This document shows positions 1-12,627 of a stretch of DNA of 64,000 bases, one piece after another (positions within the stretch are counted from its first letter, which is position 1; every line of letters begins with the position of its first letter). The stretch comes from Plantago major. Taxonomy: Eukaryota > Streptophyta > Magnoliopsida > Lamiales > Plantaginaceae. A program made the position numbers and the translations under genes. The notes beneath the pieces are model-generated. The model was not told the origin of the DNA and made no database searches. It worked only from the letters and a program-made list of their open reading frames with translations. The stretch spans positions 43,570,677 through 43,634,676 of the forward strand of contig CM048839.1 of assembly GCA_026545765.1 (NCBI GenBank), given 5' to 3'.

Positions 1-448
1 TCTTCCCCACCCAAGACAAACATTATCAGCGCGTTGGCCCAGAAATCGAGCTCCGATTCAACCTCATTCGCTGAAATTGAAATCTCAATGTCACCATTCA
101 CAATGGCGGAGCAACATAGCCCACCGCCAAACCACGACCATGGTCCCTATTACGCCTAATCACATCCACCCACGGTTTCAAAATCTCATCAGAAATCGGC
201 GAATCCACCAATGATTCCACCGATTTATCCGCCTCCACAGCCCTTTCCACACTCGTATTGACCACCGGTGGGGGAGACCTGCTGTCCGCAATCGAAGCTA
301 GATCCTTGTCAGAATCAGCCTTACCAGAATCCGTATTCTGCGCAATCGGATGAGAAGAGAGAGGGTTTTCACGTGTGAGGTTAGTCGGCACCACAATCGG
401 AGGAGGCGGCGCCACCTTTTTCGGCCGGCCGACGCATCCGCCCGCCAT
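1..448 (-). pseudogene. LINE ORF1-like DUF4283 fragment (window edge)
   Basis: Reading leftward from an ATG at 448, the frame encodes a basic, Pro-rich N-terminus (MAGGCVGRPKK) and then PWVDVIRRNR...GYVAPP, the typical lead-in of plant LINE ORF1 / DUF4283 proteins. Homology continues in another frame from about position 102 down to 1 (VNGDIEIS...VESELDFWANALIMFVLGGE), so one frameshift separates the two parts, and the DUF4283 domain then runs off the window. The block order is the normal one: N-terminal leader, then the VESELDFW block. This contrasts with the related copy at 47109-48310. No zinc knuckle or reverse transcriptase is inside the window. It is probably a decayed non-LTR element; a host gene derived from one cannot be excluded. 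Confidence 0.6.
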
Positions 449-980
449 GGATCCAATTTCACTCTTACTGTGTGTATTTCACCCACAATACACGCTCTCT
501 CTTCCCGACTCTTAATTTGATTAGTATTATCCTAAAGATATTATTCCTAAATAATAAAAATACTAATATTCCACCGGATTGGACTTGCTTGGCGAACTCT
601 AACCACTTTGATCAGTTCGTGATGGATCGGCAAAGCCCAACGTCCCATCAGATTCCAGATTACATACTTTTGAATCACAGTATGTAATCACAATGAATAG
701 TGTAAAATCGAACAGAGTGTTAACTAGTCAGTAAGTTCACTTGAACCTGGTGGTGATTCATATGTAGCAAACAAAACTACTTACAGTTTGTTTAACAGAT
801 TATGTGAAGCAAGATGATTCTTAATTATGAGATTATATTAAGAATCACTTTATGGCGGTAATATGACAAATCAAAACTGCACTCTTTACCTATTACTATA
901 AGATGATAAATTGATTCAAAGCAAGTGCATTCTACAATATGATCATACAAACAGTACAAAAATCATCAGGGCAAGTCTAC
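449..980. other. Spacer between DUF4283 fragment and RAD4 3' end
   Basis: AT-rich spacer. The part next to 449 would be the leader of the DUF4283 fragment. The part next to 980 is the likely RAD4 3' UTR, read on the minus strand. I see no further gene and no clear poly(A) signal. Confidence 0.5.
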
Positions 981-3559
981 CTACAATTCCTCAAACTCTA
1001 CAGAGAATCCACAGCGACATCGTTTTAACCGAACTGTACCTTCTTCGTCAGTTGCCCTGTCATCCAAAACAAACTTGTGTTCATGAATTTCGCTGGGTAT
1101 AAATGTGGCTGTGCCCGATTGTTTCTCTGCTGTGTCCATTTCTTGACATCTTGGGGAGGCCTCTACTTTATTGGTCACAGCTGATTTCGAGCCCTTATCA
1201 GCAGATTTTGAGACTTCAGGATAGGGATGCGAGGATGATGCGTCACCATAGCTGTTGTTCAACCTCTGTCGAGTGATGATGGACGAAAGCAGCTGATACC
1301 ACCTTGCAAGTGCTTGCGCCTCGTTCCTCTTTTTCTCTTCTGCTTCTCTTTTCTCTTGTTCCTCTGCATATGCCTAAAAAGATTTACAGTCTAGATCAAT
1401 ATCTTTGGCATGCAAATAAATATCGAATGCAAATGAAAAAGGTGGTCCATGATCATCATCAGGTAACAAAGAATGATAATGGACCAAAGTTAAGGTACAT
1501 TAATAGTTCACCTCCAAGATAACACCCTTGAACTCTGCACATACTACAATGCCCTCAAATACAGGGACATATTTACCATTCCTAAAATCAAATCCAACCA
1601 TAGCAGGAGCAAAATCAATTTCTAGCCTTCTAGCGATAGATGCCACCCTCGGCAAGCGCACGTGGACTGTACCAGGTGGAAGGCATTTCTCAGACCACAC
1701 ATCTACTTGGCCACGTTCATTCTACAAAAATGGTACATCTAAATCAGCAATTATTTCAACAAAAAACTGCAACAAATCCCTATTAGTAGAAATAGATACA
1801 AGTTTGCACATCATAACATCCGGTTAAATGCACCAAGAAATCTTGTCAAACAAAATCATAAGAAAGGAACTGAATCCAATTGAAATTAGCATCGGAAAGC
1901 TGTCTTCAGCATGAGAGATAATAAACTAACAAGTTTCTAAAGTGATTATACTATAGTGTCACAGAGACGTAAGAAGGAACTACACATAGATGATTGTGTA
2001 CAGTGTGCACAACAAAATGTATATGCATATAGCATATATAAGAACCTCAGGATAGAATTAACAAGGTTAATTCAATAAGTTAGAAAACCAATATGCAAAA
2101 TCTCTTTAGAACATGATATATTTGCAAATTAACATTGAAGCGGATACTATACAGTGATGGTAAGCATGTTTGACAATAGTAAGAGTGCTTAAGGCTTCCA
2201 ACATGGCCTGCTAGCTTCAAAAGTGCACCACTTCACATTGATTGCTACATTTATGACCAACTACTCAACTAGTATTTTGTTACAAGAAATTTGATTTGCT
2301 ATTGGAAACAAACACCGTCAGGAAAGTTTAAATGTATACCCACGTCAGGAAGGTTTTGACAAAGAAGGAAACTTTTTTTCCTCCCTCAGAACACAGATCA
2401 ACATTGAAAGTTTTGCTGCCCAATGACATATACAGGATTTCCTAAAAACTGGATAAAAATAGGAGCTGTTATATAGAAAATAAACCTAATCCTCAAACTG
2501 AATCAAGCAAGCAGTATTTCTGCTACACAACACACTATATTTCACTAGGAATCAATGATATCTTAATTCATAAGCACACATGCAAGTATGCAAGTACTTG
2601 AAAGATAGTGAATATCTGCTCAGTGCATACGTTCGATCTGCTGAAACAGGATAATCACAGAAGAATATGCATGTGTTCTCAAAACTAAATAAACAAAGAA
2701 GAGTGTGCATTTACATCATATTACTTGAAAATAAATAGGCATGTACCTTGGGAACAATCCCATTTACAGCATGAGGAAGACACAGTGGTTCTGTTTGCCA
2801 CTTGCCGTAAAGATCAGTGCTCCTTTCATGATCACCACCAGGACACTCATCACGATCATCATCGGCTTCTTCTTTACTCCGCTTCAGCGAGCGCTTAAGT
2901 ATCTACACAACAGAAATTATGCCTAAAAATAACTTTACAAGTGGTACTCAAACTGATAATATCCATTCAAAATTGGGGAAAATACTGGACCTTAACAGGA
3001 AGTTCACCAGCCTTAATTTGCAGACCCTCACGTAACCATCTCTCCCTTGTATGAAGTGCCTGTACACATGTCCGTGGATACACGGCATGCCCAGAACAGA
3101 TCCCCAATACAGGCCCCTTTGGATACAGAATTTCGTACTTCTTAATCCATCTTTCAATCACATACAAGTGATGATTTCTGTAAGCCTGATATCATAAATA
3201 ACCATAAGGTGAACACTCATGAAAAGCATTCTGTAATGACAGAATATATAGTACTTGAACTACTACAAGGAGTAGTTTTAGCCTCACTTGTTGGTTTGTA
3301 GGAAGAGGCTCAGTCAGCGCTCGGGTTTCTAGTTCCATATCTTCAAGGGAACTCCTGGTAGAAACAGAAGAGTTCATCATTGCTCTCTGATCAACACAAT
3401 TTGTTGCTCCTGACTCCAGTTCCTTCAGGGGTCGTAAAACTGCATCCCACCAATTCATACTGATTCTTTGTGATGCTACCTTGTGCCATTTTGTACAGTA
3501 TCTGAAATTGACTTAAATTTTCTTAGTCCAAAGTGTTCCAGTTGAAGGCAATACATGCA

Positions 3560-3631
<72 letters not shown>

Positions 3632-6600
3632 CATAATCAATTCGGCTGTTCAATCATTAAGTCACAACTTAAGATTAAATCATTGATATACTTGACCGTG
3701 GAATGGGGAAAATATATGCTCCATTTTTGGGCAGATCATGCAGTCTAGAGAATGAGAAAAGCAGCAGGTTATGAATATAAAATAACAGTCTCATTGCAAG
3801 CAATGTATTGGAAACTGTTGTTCTCCATTTCATGAATGGTCAAAAGGTACACAGCAAATAAATGTCTGTATCTTTTGATAAGTCATCCTAACGAAAAGAG
3901 AACATTATGAGACATAGACAAATAAGTAAGGTCCTATTGTTTCCATCGACCAAAATTTTGATATTAAATAGACAGCAGAACAAATGTGGGCAATTTCACA
4001 ACAATATGAGACCACAGGACATATAACTGGAAACCCCATAACTTCCTGAAAGCTATGTAAAAGAAGACAACACAGTACAGCTATGACATACTTCTCACAG
4101 TCTAGCTTCAAGATCGACTTAAGAGTCTAGAGATTAATAGGCATGCACATCTATAATGATGAGTTGTAATACTCAATAAGCGTCTCTCCACCTTAGATAA
4201 TACAACTACGTCCCTTCAGTGCACACAACACCTGGTACAGTTGTCAGATTTCATTAATTAGAATCAAAACTGCCCATGATTTATTAATTGCGAAAATAAA
4301 TGACCAAATGCCATAGGAGATATGTGTAAGTTCTACAATGTTACTTTGCCGTCGGTAATAAAATCTTATAATCATTCAAGAAACGCTTGACCAGCCAAAA
4401 AAACGTTTTAAAAAAAAAGCCTGAACCATAAAAAATAAGATACTAGACATCTGTACGTGAGCATAAAATTATACATACGTATATTTTCTATAAATAAAAA
4501 TATTTCACAGATACTTACACGCATACATACAAGTCGCAAACTTATGATACCCACAGATACATATACATCTAAAATATATAATATGTTATGTGTCGTGTAT
4601 ATGCAATAATGATGAGCATCAACAAAAAGTATATACAGATGTACATTATACACGCAAAGATAAGAGGGGAAGTAACTACCTCAAGCTCCTCTGCCCTGTA
4701 CTCAACACAGATTCCAGATCTAGTGAGAGGTATACAACGGCTTGGTTACAAAACTTCATTTGCCACCGTGGTGAATCCTCAAAGTCAGGGGAGGGGAGGG
4801 GAGGGCAGTGAAGCAGATAATGTAGATTTGGTTTGGGAAGAAGATTCATTTCATTTGCTAACATTCTACATTTAATTTCAGTAGTAAAAACTGAAAAGAT
4901 CGGCAGCACAGGATGCATTTTACTATTTCAAGGTAAGCAAGTTTAATTTTTAAAAACCAAGGACTCACTCAAATAGGATAGCTATTCGAGGTCTACGGAT
5001 GTTTACCCATAATTCTTAATCTCAACCCAGTCAGCAGTACATGAAGCATGACTTGTGCTACATCTAAATCACTCAACAACATAAATTGCTTGTGGAGACA
5101 TGAGTTAACCTCTCCATATCCTTGAACCCATTAGCTAGACATGCTAAAGAGAAAATACACCATAAATTGATGGTCAGTAATCTGGTCCTCATCGTTGAAA
5201 ACTTCATGATATCGAAACTAGACCGTATCTTTAGGTTTACAACCAACATGAATTCGCAAAACATACAACTACCATATACTTATGCAGCAACTTTGCAACT
5301 AGATATCATGGGCCTCAAATCAAGTTCTTTAGCAAGAGAGACAACTCAGGATAACAAGCATTTCATAATACAAGGAGCAAAGACCATTCGCATTCATTTC
5401 AATAGGTGGTTTGAAGTAGTAAAAGTTCATAATCATGCAATTTTAGATACCACCATTTTCACCCAGCAAGGAGCACTATCATAAATTATGAATATAGTCA
5501 TAACCAAGAATAATGTCTTCAGACACTTCCAGTTATAGCACCATAATCAATTATGCCTCAAGTTGAGAATAGAACACATATAGACAGTGGATACAGACCT
5601 GCGAGTTACATCCTTTGCCCCACTTCCAGCAAAAGCAACAACATATCTAAGCGATTTTTTAAATGCAGTAGCAGCATTTTCTACTTTGAGTTCTCCATCG
5701 ATAACTGAATTAACTGCATCAACATGCACCCATTTTCCTGTCAAATTCTCTCCACTACAAAAAACTTCTGCCCAGTAAAGTGGTGCTCCTGCCCGCAGTG
5801 ATCCAATAGCTAAAGATACCCCACTTGAGGAGCACTCAGATTTTTCCATTCTGATTTTCTTCATTCTTCTATAAGGTGTAGTGACAGTCGAAGTACTAGG
5901 TGACTCCCCAATGTTCAAAGAACTTCCAACCGCCGTGGATGTCATAGCCATTTCCAACTGCATCTGAAATTCAATATCTCCTTTCCTCTTCAATCCCTCA
6001 GACTTATTCAGGCAAGATTCAGATGCATCACTTATGGGTTCAGAGACTGCTTTAACAGATTCTTCATTGTTTGGCTTATGGGTAATAACAGATTTTTGTG
6101 TTTGTGAACTGCGCGTCCTTGATCTTCCTGCCTTGTGATTCATAACATCTCTTGCGGGAGTTTGAATGTTTTGCTGTTTGACTTCTGAAGATGATTTCAT
6201 TAAGCTACAACTTTTTCCAGACACCATTAGAGTTGATGAGTTAAATATATCTCTTTCTCCTTTGCTTACCCGCTCCGGGGTGGACTCAGAATTTTCAGCA
6301 TCAGGCTTGAAGGAGACTACATCCATAATGGAAACAAATCTGGAAAGGCAAGGATGTCCAAATCTAAGCGCATAAAACAAAACTACAGTAGAAGAGAAAC
6401 ATGTGTCATTCCAAACATTGACAGTTCGAGATATTTACCCAAGCATGTGGCATGTGTTCTTTCAACATGACTAATTATACAGTTTAAAGAACAAATTCTT
6501 AATATACAGATCTGCTAGGACAAAAAGAAGGCCCACAGCTGGACAGGGACTCAAGCAGATGGCTCTACGGAACAGAAAATTATTGTCATCTCAATAGATT

Positions 6601-8973
6601 CTGCGATAACTAACAGAACACAAGTCAAGTACCAAGGCTTTCAGTAACATGGATAACAATGGTTGGGTCTCAGTTGGGTTCGGTTCATAAGTGCCATGCT
6701 GTCTAATAAAATTTACAAAAGCAGTCTGCAGTTCATTGAGTCTTGAATTCCAATAAACATAATAACATATTATTAGATCCATCGATGCTCTCCTAATCTA
6801 CTTAGTTGCAAATTTAGATTCACCATCCTATTAGAAGCATTACTTGGTGAAATACATTAATCAGGGGGTTCATCATTCTTAAAAGAGCTCAAACATGTGA
6901 ACTAGAGTTCCCTACATTAAAAGCATCAACAATCTTACTATCACTATTATAATTTTGACACATCCCATATACATAAAAAGTTTCTTATCTGGCTGTTTTA
7001 CATTTTCCTGAGGGCGTGAATAAGATCAACCAGTACTATCTCATGCTAAGAGGTAGTTAAGCTACAAAAAATGAATTGCTTTGACATAATTAGAACTGCA
7101 ATCTGGGCCTATTAGCATGAGAACCCATCATGAATATATGTCAATTAAAGAGTTCAGACGTGATTCACCTAAATAAATTAGGAAACAGATAATTAGGTAC
7201 AATTGAGTGGGTAGTGGTACTACCAACATATAAATGCCACACCCACACTTAATGAAGAGACATACCTACAAGTCAGATTAAGAGCCCTAAACAATGCCAC
7301 AGATAATGCTGCAACCTGCAAAAGTAGTCATAAGGTACCAGGTAACAAACACTGAATACGGGATACCCAAATCCCACTGATGTACTCTTATCTACAGATT
7401 TCAAACATAGTGTAAGTTGAAAATAAAAAAATTAGATGCTACTGTTTTAAGATTTCAACAACATTCTTAGCATTCTCAACACATTAACTACGGTGGGAAG
7501 GCTGCAAGTAGCAATGGGTCAGAGTACAAATTACCCCCTTGCTACATTGTTGATCTTTTCATTTATGGTCTCTATTTGCATTCATGGGAGATGCACATGG
7601 ACTTCATAGATATGCATGGGATCCTCATCAGTAATGTTACACTTTGAAGAAAACCACAGGACAAGAGTAAACAGACTGGCAACAAATAAAAGACTAGAAC
7701 CATACCGCTTCCGGGGTTCCCTCTTGAGTTTCCAGAGTTGACTTCAACATCAAATGACAAGATTCCTCAGTTATACTTGAACTCCTGACACGGAAGTTTT
7801 TGTAGATCTGATATTGAACAGGACAGCATCATAGGAAACAGGATCAAAGGTTCTAAAATAACATTGTTAAGAAATCACAAGGTAGCACATACCCAACTGA
7901 CAAGAGGAGTCAGCTGATCAACAGTGAGATTAGGACCATCAGTTATCTTCAACAGGTGAGATGGCAAAAGAGAAAGCAAAGAAGCCTGCAAAATTTTCAT
8001 AGCTCCTTAGTCCTTCGTACTAGAAACATTATAATTATTATATTCGTTCACTGCTTTAGAAAGACATGGGTCTGAGACAGGTTGCATATATTTCCTTGAA
8101 CAATTAAATAGGAACACAGCAAACATGAAGCTCATGTCTATCAAGTCCACAGTCCATACGATTAAGAAGATAACTGAATTATCTACCATCAGCAGCTTGA
8201 CGCCAAGAATAAACAGGCTAGCTTTGAAGGAAGCATTCACGATATTCGCTGATTGTGAAGGCTGCCGACCCAATCTCAGACCAGAGGCCTCGGCTAACAA
8301 CTATGAGAATCATACTTCATCACATTCTACAGATTCCATGTATACTAGTTACCTACCTTCACTTAATTTCCTCAGAGCCTGCATGCAGGAATAACTTGCT
8401 TCAATTGAGAGACAACAATTTTTCAGTTAAATTTCTTCTTTTATTCAGCCCAAATAATTCTCTATAATAGGAAATTCTGGGGTTAATTTCAGTCATCCCC
8501 CTAATAATTCCTTACCCGGAGTGGAAGACTAAAGGGATTTAAATGTTCCTCAAGTAGTGTCAAAGTACTCTGCTTCACCTCAAAAGTAATGGAGAATGCA
8601 CTTTTAATGGCCGTGGAATAAATACCAAATTATAGGAACTGTGCAGTCCCGAATCAAATGACGTTTATGTGTTTATCTGGCCTAGTGTGACATTATTCAA
8701 TATGGCACAACACGTAACATCAAAATGGCTCTAGATCGCTCTCTACATAATTGTACTACATTTTTTCCTACACCTATCCAATCAGCGACATGTGGCAAAT
8801 TAAACCATGGTTCAATATTTTACAAATGTTGTTTTGAGAAAATATAAAGTGAAGTGATATAATAAGCGAATTGCATGACAAAATTTCCAACTCAATTTAA
8901 ATCTCATCCGTTCATCTTACTTATTCAATTTCAATCTGGTGCATACATGTCACTCTTTAATTTGAAGATCCCG

Positions 8974-9071
<98 letters not shown>

Positions 9072-11949
9072 TCAATTATGCAGTTCTTTCTCAATAATAT
9101 TCAACTGCAAATATATATGGAGTTGAAAACTAAACGCTTTACCAAACTTTTCTGTCAAGTTGATTATATAAACAATAATAATCCTCGTTATTCGGTTTGA
9201 TTAAAATGAATATGCAAACATATTTGTAAATTGAAAATAAGGATATGCAAAGAAATAGAACATTTTAATATAATGGAATAACACATGTAGTGTGTTATGC
9301 AAGTACTAGTAAAAAATAAGAAAAGGCACAGTAGTTGCAGTTTACGTAGTGCATTTTAGAATGTCACAATTGCTGCTCCAATAAACACCAAATGGAAAAT
9401 CACATTTTGCAAATCCAACAAATGTAGCTCAATTATTTGTCAAGACAAAGACATTCCTTAATTTAGAGAACAAAATAATGTTCTCAATTTCTTCAATGTT
9501 CCTTATATGTATTGTTTTTATGATCACCACTTTGCAGACGAATATTTCCTTTTGCATCAATAAATCGAAACTAGTAAAAAAAGAGGGAACATTTTTGTAA
9601 ATTTGCAAAGTAACGTTAAAATTTTGATTAAAGTTTAACAATAAGCTTGCAAATATGGCATACTAATGTATTTAAGAATTTGCAAAATTATTAAGGGATT
9701 CAAATTTAAAATAGTTATTAAAACAGTATGCAATAGTTGGAAATAGGAGAAAAACATGAACTGGTGTTTCTTCATATTCTGGGTTTCCAGTTTGTTTTCT
9801 GCCTTTTAATTTGATTGATATTTCATATTTTCTATTGTAAAATGATGGCCGAGATCCACTTTGGCATAAAAAATGGACAACTTATGTCCAATTTCTAAAA
9901 TAATTGATGGAGAACATTTACCATGATTCGAACTTTTTGAAATAATTTGCCAATTATAAATAGGATATGTATAGGGGAAGATGTAGTAGGAATATGTTAG
10001 GAGAGGATCTGGAGCCCAATACAGGCATTCATAAAAACTAACATTGCTGTAGCGAACTATTCTCATGACAGCACACCATGCACAGCATCAGAAAATCCTA
10101 GAAAAAACTATCATAAGACAGTTACCTGGAGGAGAGGATCATTACAAGCAGCATCAATCAATCTGCCCCTCCCAAGTAAGCAAAGCAAATGAACCTTATG
10201 GACAAACTCTGCAACTTCCTGCCGCAAAAAAATAAATAAAAAAAGTCTTTTTACTGTAACGCATAACGCAAGGGGAATCCTTGTCAAAAGACAACTTCAT
10301 TGTTCTAAATTAGCTTTGCATACTCATGATTTACCTTCTCTTCAGCAGTAGCACGGCGAACAGGCTTCCGCTTCGCTGGGGCAGGTGAAACTTCAAACTG
10401 AACAGAAACTCCATTGTTTAAACCTTCTCCATAATCATTTGAAACAGATAATGCAGGAATGGACCCATCTTCCCACTCAAAATCATCTTGATCATCATCA
10501 TTTCGATTAGAGTGATGAGTTATGGCCACTTTCTCCTCCTCCTTCGAGGAATCCTGATTTATCGCATCTGTAGCCCGAGATACAGGATCTCCAGATTCCT
10601 TTGCCTCTTCTGCATGGACAGCGGCTTTCTCGTTTCCATTTGCATCTATCACCGGCTACAAAGTGGTTTCAAATATCAAAAAACATCTTAAGAGTGAGTC
10701 ATGTGAAAAAGCGACTAATGCCCCCACCGACAAGTATCCAGCTTCATCATGTAATACCACACCAAATGAAAATCTATGATATTTGTTTGTACCGTAAACA
10801 AAATACTACAATATGCATGCTTCATGGTTGGTAGCTAAGGTTCTAATACAAGTCATATTCTCAGAAGTATATCATATCAGAGTTCTTCAACATGACTTTG
10901 AAGACAAATGTGCTTAATGATTGCTATGGCAACAAAATATATCATACTAATTTCATATCAACAAGAAGATTTGAGGCTGGAAAAAACAAAGAATGTTCTA
11001 CCTAGTACAGAGACACTCATTTAATGACTGATAGGAACTCTATAATAAAAGGTGAGAATGTTAGTTAAGATCAGCTGGAAAGGATTATTCTAGCAATAAT
11101 GTAGCAAGATTCAAAAACCAATACTTTCTGAAGTTGAACAAGATTACATTGTGGCCACACTAGAATTTGTTGCATTGAGAGCAATCACATTCATATAAGG
11201 AAATATTTTAAAAATTATAAGCAATGTCTTTCCTAATATCTCTCTATATAACAAATGCTCTCGATTTAACACTACCTACTAGAAAACCACAAAAAGTAAC
11301 ACCTTGTAGTATTATTACCTTGTCCTCAGATTCCAAGTGGCGTAGATAATCAACATCTTCTCTATCAAACCCTCTCTTTTTTACCCTTTTCAATAGCTTT
11401 CCCACGGCACCTCGAGATATATTGGAAAGGGTTTCTGGTAACCAGGAAAAAAAAGTCATATTACACCGGAAAAGACTATGAACCAAAGGACTTCAATTCA
11501 AACACCAAAAATTAACTTAAAAATGGAAAAAGGTAAATACACACACCATTATCATCTATTGTCCGGGATGACGAGGCACGGGCATTTCTCTTTGGTTTCC
11601 CTTGTTGGTCACCTGAACCTACAAAACATGTAAGCATTTTAAGTAGAATGCTTCAGAAAGAATTTCAGTAAAATAAACATAAAAAACATTTGTGTTAATG
11701 AAAGAAACGATCGATGAAGTGGTCGAAGTAAAGAGTAGGAACCCTAGGTAGCAATTGTTAGTGGGATGAATGATGGTCGGAATTTGATCAGAATTGTGTT
11801 AAAGTAGCAATCAATTGACCGAGCAATAGGTAAAAAGAATGAGGTTTGGTTGTATCTATCGAGAACTAGCGAGAAACAAGAGTAGAGAACGATTAATTAC
11901 CAGTGGTGGTGGCGAGCTGGAGTCTGTTGGCCTGATTTCTGGTTCGCAT
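981..11949 (-). CDS. RAD4: DNA repair protein RAD4 (XPC homologue), 14 exons
   Basis: RAD4/XPC recognises helix-distorting lesions and starts global-genome nucleotide excision repair in the nucleus, usually with RAD23 and centrin. Exons, all on the minus strand: 11949-11901, 11618-11547, 11434-11319, 10655-10335, 10218-10126, 7985-7893, 7807-7706, 7315-7266, 6339-5599, 3501-3288, 3185-2991, 2902-2747, 1721-1512, 1373-981. They sum to 2805 nt, or 934 aa, slightly longer than Arabidopsis RAD4. The N-terminus reads MRTRNQAN, as in plant RAD4. An acidic block (DDDQDDFEWEDGS) lies in exon 4. The transglutaminase-like fold covers about residues 190-300 and 520-580 (ALFRALNLTCRFVSIMDVVS; NWWDAVLRPLKELESGA). 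BHD1 (RNHHLYVIERWIKKYEILYP), BHD2 and BHD3 (LPRVASIARRLEIDFAPAMV) follow. A charged EEQEKREAEEKKRNEAQ helix lies near the C-terminus. Introns 5 and 9 exceed 2 kb and hold microsatellites. It looks intact. Confidence 0.93.
3566..3632. repeat. (TA)n(CA)n microsatellite
   Basis: Alternating AT for about 55 bp runs directly into a CA tract. It lies in RAD4 intron 9 (3502-5598). The rest of that intron is AT-rich and I see no other gene in it. Confidence 0.95.
8875..9175 (+). repeat. Dispersed non-coding repeat with internal (AT)n, copy 1
   Basis: It begins near a CATCCGTTCATCTTACTTAT motif, continues with an AATCTGG.GCATACATGTCAC block, then an (AT)n tract at 8975-9068, then AAATATATATGGAGTTGAA. 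The same blocks recur, in part, near 12275, 29660 and 60560, so this is a family rather than chance. It sits in RAD4 intron 5. Its class is unknown; related copies carry a box-B-like motif. Confidence 0.6.
8975..9068. repeat. (AT)n microsatellite, about 94 bp
   Basis: Uninterrupted AT dinucleotide tract inside RAD4 intron 5, embedded in a dispersed repeat. A tract of this length is prone to polymorphism and to assembly length error. Confidence 0.95.
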
Positions 11950-11985
11950 TTTTCAACAAACGGTACGCTTACAATTACACATACA

Positions 11986-12022
11986 TATGATATGATATGA
12001 TATGATATGATATGATATGATA
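11986..12022. repeat. (TATGA)7 pentanucleotide microsatellite upstream of RAD4
   Basis: Seven perfect TATGA units lie 37-73 bp upstream of the RAD4 start codon, so probably in its 5' UTR or core promoter. DNA further upstream (12023-12270) holds no gene I recognise and is the likely RAD4 promoter region. Confidence 0.9.
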
Positions 12023-12274
12023 CATACACTATTTTGTCTCTCTGAAACAACAGGCACTGCGTGTTTTGTTTTTGTGGTGTTTGGAGGTTAAGCGAGAAGA
12101 GAAGGGAAAGGGAAGAAGAGGCGCGCTATCTCTGACCTTGGCGGGCCGGTTTAAAGAGACTGCTTATCAACCCTGGGCATCATTGGGAGAGAAGGGAAGG
12201 AGAGGGAATATGGTTCGGTCGGTTGACTCGGCCACCCGGATGACGTCATAAATATAACAAATTATACTTAACAA

Positions 12275-12375
12275 CTTTTAAAAGTATAATTTAAATTCCA
12301 TCCGTTCATTTTATTTATATCTAAGTTCAATCTGTGTATACATGTGTCACTCTAAGTATGACGTGCGATACCAAA
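12275..12375 (+). repeat. Dispersed non-coding repeat, copy 2 (partial)
   Basis: Shares TTTAAATTCCATCCGTTCAT, a degenerate ATTTATATCTAAGTTCAATC block and TACATGTGTCACTCTAAGTA with the copies near 8875 and 60560. It also shares GTATGACGTGCGA with the copy near 29670. It lies between the RAD4 promoter and the LINE. Confidence 0.5.
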
Positions 12376-12627
12376 ATGGCAAAAATCTTCTCTCTAGGTT
12401 AGAATGCTCTCCTTTCAGAAACCCTAGACGAATTTTGTCTTTCTCCTCCGGTGGCCTCTCGCCACTTGAGCTTACCGCCTTCTTCTCTGGTGGCCTTAAG
12501 CCACTTGAGTTCAGCTTACTATGTCTTCTTCCTCTGCTCCTAACTCTTCTCTTCCTCCTCCTCCCCCTTTGCCAAATCCCCAAATCTATTCCCCACCTTA
12601 CCCCCACACAAAGTCAAAGTCTTGGAA

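Noticed and set aside
5122-5484. 120-codon open frame on the plus strand
   Set aside because: It lies within RAD4 intron 9, shows no domain and has AT-driven composition.
12066-12251. 61-codon plus-strand frame upstream of RAD4
   Set aside because: Low-complexity Lys/Arg/Gly composition in the RAD4 promoter region, with no homology recognised.
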